From Zea mays (Eukaryota; Streptophyta; Magnoliopsida; Poales; Poaceae), in contig NC_050104.1 of assembly GCF_902167145.1 (NCBI RefSeq), positions 104,667,849-104,731,848 on the forward strand: a stretch of DNA of 64,000 nucleotides, read 5' to 3'. Made by a program: the position numbers and the translations under genes. Under the pieces are notes generated by a model, which was not told the DNA's origin, made no database searches, and saw only the letters and a list, made by a program, of their open reading frames with translations. Shown one piece after another: positions 60,094 through 64,000 of this stretch (the first letter of the stretch is position 1; the number at the start of each line of letters is the position of its first letter).

Positions 60094-61812
60094 GTGGGTA
60101 AGCTCCTCGGGTTCGACTTCTCCGTCGAGTACAAGTCAGGAGCAACGAACACGGTGGCCGACGCGCTCTCACGCCGCGACACCGAAGAGGACGGCACGGG
60201 GACTCTCCAGGCAATCTCAGCTCCCCGCTTCGACTTCATCAGCCGCCTCCGACACGCCCAGGCTACTGAGCCCGCTCTGGCTGCCATCCACGACGAAGTC
60301 AGGGCGGGCACACGCACTGATCCATGGGCGGTGGTCGACGACATGGTTCTCTATGACAGGCGCCTATACATCCCACCGGCCTCGCCACTTCTGCAGGAGA
60401 TTGTGGCGGCTGTCCATAATGATGGACATGAGGGCGTCCAGCGCACACTACACCGCCTCCGTCGTGACTTCCATTTTCCCAACATGCGGAGTCTGGTGCA
60501 GGACTTCGTCCGGGCATGTCCCACTTGTCAGCGGTACAAGTCGGAGCATCTTCACCCGACAGGTCTCCTCATGCCACTACCGATTCCCACCGTCGTTTGG
60601 GCAGACATCGGTCTCGACTTCATTGAAGCACTTCCCCGTGTCAACGGGAAGTCGGTGATCCTCTCCGTCGTCGACCGCTTCAGCAAGTATTGCCACTTCA
60701 TCGCCCTCGGCCACCCATACACCGCCGAGTCGGTGGCGCAGGCCTTCTTCGCCGACATTGTACGCCTCCATGGTGTGCCGCAATCCATGGTGTCCGACCG
60801 CGACCCGGTGTTCACCTCGACGTTCTGGCGTGAGCTCATGCGGCTCATGGGCACTAAGCTGCACATGTCGTCCGCCTTCCACCCACAGTCCGATGGCCAG
60901 ACGGAGGCGGCCAACCGCGTCATCATTATGTACCTCCGCTGTTTCACAGGCGACCGTCCTCGACAATGGCTTCGCTGGCTGCCGTGGGCCGAATACGTGT
61001 ACAACACGGCATACCAGTCCTCGCTCCGGGAGACGCCATTCCGGGTGGTGTATGGTCGTGACCCGCCCTCCATCCGCTCTTATGAGCCTGGTGAAACAAG
61101 GGTGGATGCGGTCGCACGCAACATGGAGGAACGCGAGGCATTCCTGACCGATGTGCGCTATCGCCTCGAGCAGGCCCAAGCGGTGCAGAAACGACACTAC
61201 GACAAGCAACACCGGCCAGTGACATATGCAGTCGACGACTGGGCACTCCTTCGACTTCGCCAGCGAGCTCCGTCCTCACTGCCACAACAGACATCGGGCA
61301 AACTAAAGCCCCGCTTCCTCGGGCCCTACCGCGTCATCGAGCTCATCAACAATGTCGCCGTTCGCCTGGAGTTACCACCACAGGCCCGCATTCATGACGT
61401 CTTCCACGTGGGCACCCTGAAGAAGTTTGTAGGGGCACCTCCATCCGCCCCACCGCCCCTACCCGACATCCATCATGGGGCGATTGTTCCAGAGCCGGCT
61501 CGGGTGGAACGCGCTCGCCTGGCACGGGGTGTTCAACAGGTGCTGGTCCAGTGGAGGGGCGAACCAGACACTTCGGCGACCTGGGAGGACCTCGACAAGT
61601 TTCGCGCTACATACCCAGATTTTCAGCTCGAGGACGAGCTGGACCTCGAGGGGGGAGAGATGTCATGTGGGGCCGCACCTACACGCGGGCCCGCGACGCC
61701 AGGAGGGCTGAGGCTAGGGCGTTTAAGGAAGGCGCTAGCAGCAGCACTACCAAGGAAGGTCCATCCAAGGAAAGTGGCTAGATTAGTGGCCAAATTGATA
61801 GGCCTTAATTAG
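60094..61812 (+). pseudogene. Gypsy RNase H end, integrase and chromodomain-like tail
   Basis: Same phase as the preceding frame, after the single TAG. Contains the end of RNase H (GFDFSVEYKSGATNTVADALSR), the integrase HHCC zinc region (HNDGHEGVQ, CPTCQRYK; 60415-60540), the DDE core (LDFIEALP near 60615, SDRDPVFTS near 60797, Glu in GQTEAANR near 60902), the GPY/F module (FLGPYRVIELI near 61317) and a chromodomain-like segment (VLVQWRG...ATWEDLDKF near 61540-61605) that in chromoviruses guides insertion to marked chromatin. The frame passes the polypurine tract and runs about 50 codons into the 3' LTR, ending at TAG/TAA near 61810-61812. Confidence 0.88.
61648..61660 (+). other. Polypurine tract of the gypsy element
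   Basis: GAGGGGGGAGAGA directly before the 3' LTR, lying inside the coding frame. Confidence 0.8.
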
Positions 61813-62087
61813 AGGGGAGTTGGTTTCCAAATAAGTCATTTCCTAAATTAGGGTTTCCAAATAAGTCATTTCCTAAATTAGAAGTTACCTAGTTGGTCGG
61901 GCCAGTGGCCTATTTATATGGAACCATGAGGCAGTGAAAGGGAGAAGAAATACATCAGCTTTATCTCCCATCTCCCTACACTCTCTCTAAAGCCTACGGC
62001 AGAGGATTACCTCGTCGGAGAAGACGGACAGCGGGTACGAGTTACGTAGCCGCGGTCCAGCTGCTCGAGGGGTTAACGCCCTTGACA
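61661..62087 (+). repeat. Gypsy 3' LTR
   Basis: 427 bp, TGTCATGTGG to CCCTTGACA. A 20-25 bp phrase gtttccaaataagtcatttc occurs twice in tandem (61823-61875), as in the 5' LTR. Confidence 0.92.
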
Positions 62088-62328
62088 AGAAGAGTGTTCT
62101 TTTCTAGCACCCGACATAGTTAACTACCGTCAAATGTAGAAGACTATTGACGATGTTTTGTTGAGTGCCGAGAGTCGGATAGACTCACTCGGTAAATTCG
62201 TTTTTGGCGAGTGTTTTGCTACCAAGGAGGTCGTTGTCGAGGATAGCACTCGACATACTTTGAGTATCCGATATTTTGTACTCGATAAAGGTTTAGTTAT
62301 TCGTCAAAGAACACGTTTTGAGTATAGG

Positions 62329-62573
62329 TAAATCATACCAAATCCATACGCACATGTGACATGAGGCTGCCGGGCTAGATGAAGTCCAGAATTCTGTAGA
62401 ACTCGACAAGAACTGGTGCCATCACGTGGGTTATGCTCCCGCTGTAGCAATAATTGAAGAAACGTCTAGATCGCTCGTCCGGTGTGGTCTCTGGACTTGC
62501 TTGCCGTTCACTTCTCTTCAGCGGCAGCGTGGCAAGGCAACGAGAGCAACGAAGAGTATTCAAACCGAAAACA
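62329..62573 (+). promoter_or_regulatory. Upstream region / 5' UTR of the CCR-like gene
   Basis: Low-copy DNA between the CACTA right end and the ATG at 62574. No TATA box stands out. The CACTA element with its nested insertions lies immediately upstream, about 0.25 kb from the start codon, so the native promoter may be short or displaced. Confidence 0.35.
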
Positions 62574-62694
62574 ATGGATCCGGTGCGGAAGAGCGTGTGC
62601 GTGACCGGCGCTGGCGGCTTCGTCGCGTCGGAGCTGGTGAAGCTCCTCCTCTCCCGGGGCCAATACGCGGTCCGCGGCACCGTGCGCGACCCTG
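62574..62694 (+). CDS. Exon 1 of a cinnamoyl-CoA reductase-like (extended SDR) gene, partial
   Basis: ATG at 62574 in a good plant context (aacaATGGA) begins [25 protein letters not shown], the N-terminal beta-alpha-beta of an NAD(P)-binding Rossmann fold with the glycine motif TGAGGFVA of extended short-chain dehydrogenases. GTVRDPG follows at about residue 35. In CCR/DFR-type enzymes this loop picks NADP(H), and an intron often follows here. A GT donor (CTG|GTAAGG) at 62695 fits. The exon is GC-rich like grass genes. CCR-like enzymes reduce hydroxycinnamoyl-CoA esters or related aldehydes/ketones in phenylpropanoid metabolism; with only 40 residues the substrate cannot be named. Exon 2 is not in the window. 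It could be a gene fragment, since a transposon-like inverted repeat fills what would be intron 1. Confidence 0.7.
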
Positions 62695-63017
62695 GTAAGG
62701 CTCGCAGACCTCCCACTCGTAGATCCATCGCGCCGCTGGTTCCTTGGCCGAATTTTTTGTATTTTGACCATTTTTCGGAAAAAAGAACACGTTTGGACCC
62801 TAAAAAATTTTAATAGCATTTTTGGACCCTTTACTCGGCGTCATAGCCTATGGCGCCGAGGTAACACAGCTCGGCGCCATAGGTTATGGCGCCGAGGTAC
62901 GTGATGCGTCGGCACAACCCGGACGTCGTGGCGTCGACGTGGCACCGAGCTCGGCGCCACAGATCTTGGCGCCGAGCTCGGTTGTGTTATTAACATATTT
63001 GTTGTAGACATGAGCAC
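62695..63017 (+). other. Putative intron start, then GGCGCC-palindrome cluster
   Basis: Begins with GTAAGG. After about 62740 the sequence changes to tttggaccct/tttttcgg phrases and three palindromes built on ctcggcgcca: 62834-62860, 62870-62896 and 62947-62979. They precede the inverted-repeat arm at 63018 and probably belong to the same inserted element. No coding sequence. Confidence 0.55.
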
Positions 63018-63020
63018 ATA

Positions 63021-63090
63021 GCCCATCTAGCCCACTTGGTAGAGCACAAGGCTTCTTACCATGTGGTCGTGGGTTCAAGCCCCATAGTTT
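63021..63090 (+). pseudogene. tRNA-Lys-like sequence, left arm
   Basis: Reads gcccatctagcccacttggt agagcacaaggcttc..., with D-arm, anticodon-arm and T-arm (ggtcgtgggttcaagcccc) of plant tRNA-Lys(CUU). The 3' acceptor strand (atagttt) does not pair with gcccatc, and the anticodon loop is altered, so it is a pseudogene or tRNA-derived sequence. A/B box-like segments could still bind Pol III. Confidence 0.65.
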
Positions 63091-63246
63091 ACATTTTTAT
63101 TTGTTTTTTTGTTTATAATTCACAATTAATTTCTTTAAACTTTCTTAATGGTCTCGGATAGACAAATGATGGTTCATAGGTGACGGTAGTAAAATTTGCT
63201 GATTTGTACTGAAGGTTGATAAAAATTAATCGAGGATAAAAATATA

Positions 63247-63774
63247 ATTGGTAAGTGAGGTAACTGCTACTTAGGTCATGGTAACCGTACGTACATCGTT
63301 GATCACCAATAACAAATTAAAGGTAAAAAACCACCGGTACGTGGCGGCGTGGGGTCCTTCTGAACTGATGGCGATCAATATTTTCTGTAGTGTAACTAGC
63401 ATGCATTTGCCTCACTAACCAATTACTATGTCGCGCGATGTCCTTTAAAAAGGGGTCATGTGTATCATTGAAACGCTACCTGAACTGCATAAAGGCGTGT
63501 ACACGCATATTATGAAAAATACTTAAATCACATAAATCAAACACACAAGGACAATAATGGGAACCCGTTTCAAAATTTAAAATCCAAAATTAAAAATGAT
63601 AGTACCAAAGCGAAGAAGCACGAAACAACAGATCGCGTGATCACATATTAATTACACATCCACTTGTCAAAAACTAAAACTAAAACGATATCCCCAGCGG
63701 GCATTTCCACCATTATATTGGTTTCTATAGAAATCACAGAAATACAGAAAATACTTTCACTGTCAATAATTTTT
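63247..63774. other. Spacer of the inverted-repeat element
   Basis: 528 bp, AT-rich, no recognised gene, repeat or RNA. Confidence 0.5.
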
Positions 63775-63927
63775 TATATTTTTATCCTCGATTAATTTTT
63801 ATCAACCTTCAGTACAAATCAGCAAATTTTACTACCGTCACCTATGAACCATCATTTGTCTATCCGAGACCATTAAGAAAGTTTAAAGAAATTAATTGTG
63901 AATTATAAAAAAAACAAATAAAAATGC

Positions 63928-63997
63928 AAACTATGGGGCTTGAACCCACGACCACATGATAAGAAGCCTTGCGCTCTACCAAGTGGGCTAGATGGGC
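63928..63997 (-). pseudogene. tRNA-Lys-like sequence, right arm
   Basis: Mirror copy of 63021-63090 within the inverted repeat, differing at about three positions (gcgcaagg and ttatcatg). Also lacks a pairing 3' acceptor strand. Confidence 0.65.
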
Positions 63998-64000
63998 TTT

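Larger units (their letters stand above)
47395..62087 (+). mobile_element. Reina-like gypsy chromovirus, split by Ji-D
   Basis: LTRs of 427 bp each begin TGTCATGTGG and end CCCTTGACA; TSD AGAAG at 47390-47394 and 62088-62092. The 5' LTR is 47395-47731 plus 57252-57341; the 3' LTR is 61661-62087. Only two differences between LTRs were seen (near 47470/61737 and 57274/62012), so the insertion is recent. Without Ji-D it is about 5.17 kb, a size I associate with the Reina clade. gag and pol are nearly continuous; a frameshift and one stop break them. Domain order protease, reverse transcriptase, RNase H, integrase and a C-terminal chromodomain-like segment identify a gypsy chromovirus. Confidence 0.92.
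46746..62328. mobile_element. Decayed CACTA element, split by nested retrotransposons
   Basis: Left end CACTATTGGA at 46746, followed to 47080 by subterminal repeats of the type gccgagtg / cactcggcaaag, the signature of grass CACTA elements. The right arm (62105-62328) has degenerate repeats in reverse orientation (gagtgccgagag, ctcggtaaattcg, gtcaaagaacacgtttt), ending near 62328 with a mutated terminus. Between the arms lies the gypsy element 47395-62087. Own sequence is only about 0.65 kb plus 0.24 kb, so it is non-autonomous. The exact right end and TSD are not resolved. Confidence 0.7.
63018..64000. mobile_element. Long inverted-repeat element (foldback/MULE-like), right end outside window
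   Basis: Arm 63018-63246 is the reverse complement of 63775-64000 with only a few differences (about 97 percent identity), around a 528 bp spacer (63247-63774). The arms probably extend further out: the right arm is cut by the window edge. Each arm holds a tRNA-Lys-like sequence at its outer part. The spacer has no open frame or known motif. Long TIRs suggest a Mutator-like or foldback element; no TSD can be seen. Confidence 0.75.

Noticed and set aside
63021..63090. Functional tRNA-Lys gene
   Set aside because: The acceptor stem cannot pair at its 3' side and the anticodon loop is altered; the mirror copy has the same faults.

Overview
This window looks like maize (Zea mays) or a very close relative. 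It is a sea of nested LTR retrotransposons of the Opie/Ji (SIRE-lineage Ty1-copia) type and a Reina-like gypsy chromovirus, with CACTA, hAT, Tourist and Stowaway elements, and only two host-gene signals. Family names come from memory of family features, not from a search. All coordinates were read by eye and most boundaries rest on TG..CA ends plus target-site duplications (TSDs).

Layout. 1-8617: 3' part of a Ji-like copia element (here 'Ji-A', + strand, broken pol) that carries a 3.35 kb gypsy-type solo LTR (4045-7397, TSD ACTTA). 8618-12819: the older Opie-like element ('Opie-B') that Ji-A entered, itself hit by a 571 bp hAT element (10271-10841, TSD ATTATGCT) and cut off inside its 3' LTR. 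13087-14059: a second hAT derivative (TSD AGTATATG) with an internally deleted transposase remnant. 14068-18800: low-copy island holding one intact single-exon gene on the minus strand, an AT-hook nuclear-localized (AHL) protein (17404-18219). 18800-22151 and 39036-41289: old, decayed repeat DNA, perhaps one ancient LTR split in two. 22157-39030: a gag-only, pol-less copia-like element (TSD ATCTA) whose 5' LTR was entered by 'Opie-C' (23326-32241, minus strand, TSD TATAC), whose gag was entered by a solo LTR (34464-35882, TSD CATAC), and whose 3' LTR carries a 248 bp piece of the plastid gene psbC. 41324-46745: low-copy DNA with MITEs and a ~339 bp tandem array. 46746-~62328: a decayed CACTA element entered by a Reina-like gypsy (47395-62087, TSD AGAAG), whose 5' LTR was entered by a very young, nearly intact Ji-like element ('Ji-D', 47732-57246, minus strand, TSD CCTAC). 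62574-62694: exon 1 of a cinnamoyl-CoA-reductase-like gene; its first intron runs into a long inverted-repeat element with tRNA-Lys-like sequence in each arm, continuing past the window end.

The nesting order and LTR divergence agree. Ji-D LTRs differ by 3 substitutions and one 2 bp indel in about 1.32 kb, the gypsy LTRs by 2 in 427 bp, and the Opie-C LTRs by at least 15 plus repeat-unit changes. The two host genes sit at the edges of these blocks and show no functional link. The most notable items are the plastid psbC fragment in an LTR, the tRNA-bearing inverted repeat, the conserved splice-acceptor-like gag/pol junction of the Ji/Opie copies, the shared CACCGGAC-type palindromes upstream of the LTR TATA boxes, and the 339 bp tandem array. 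I saw no wholly new gene system.
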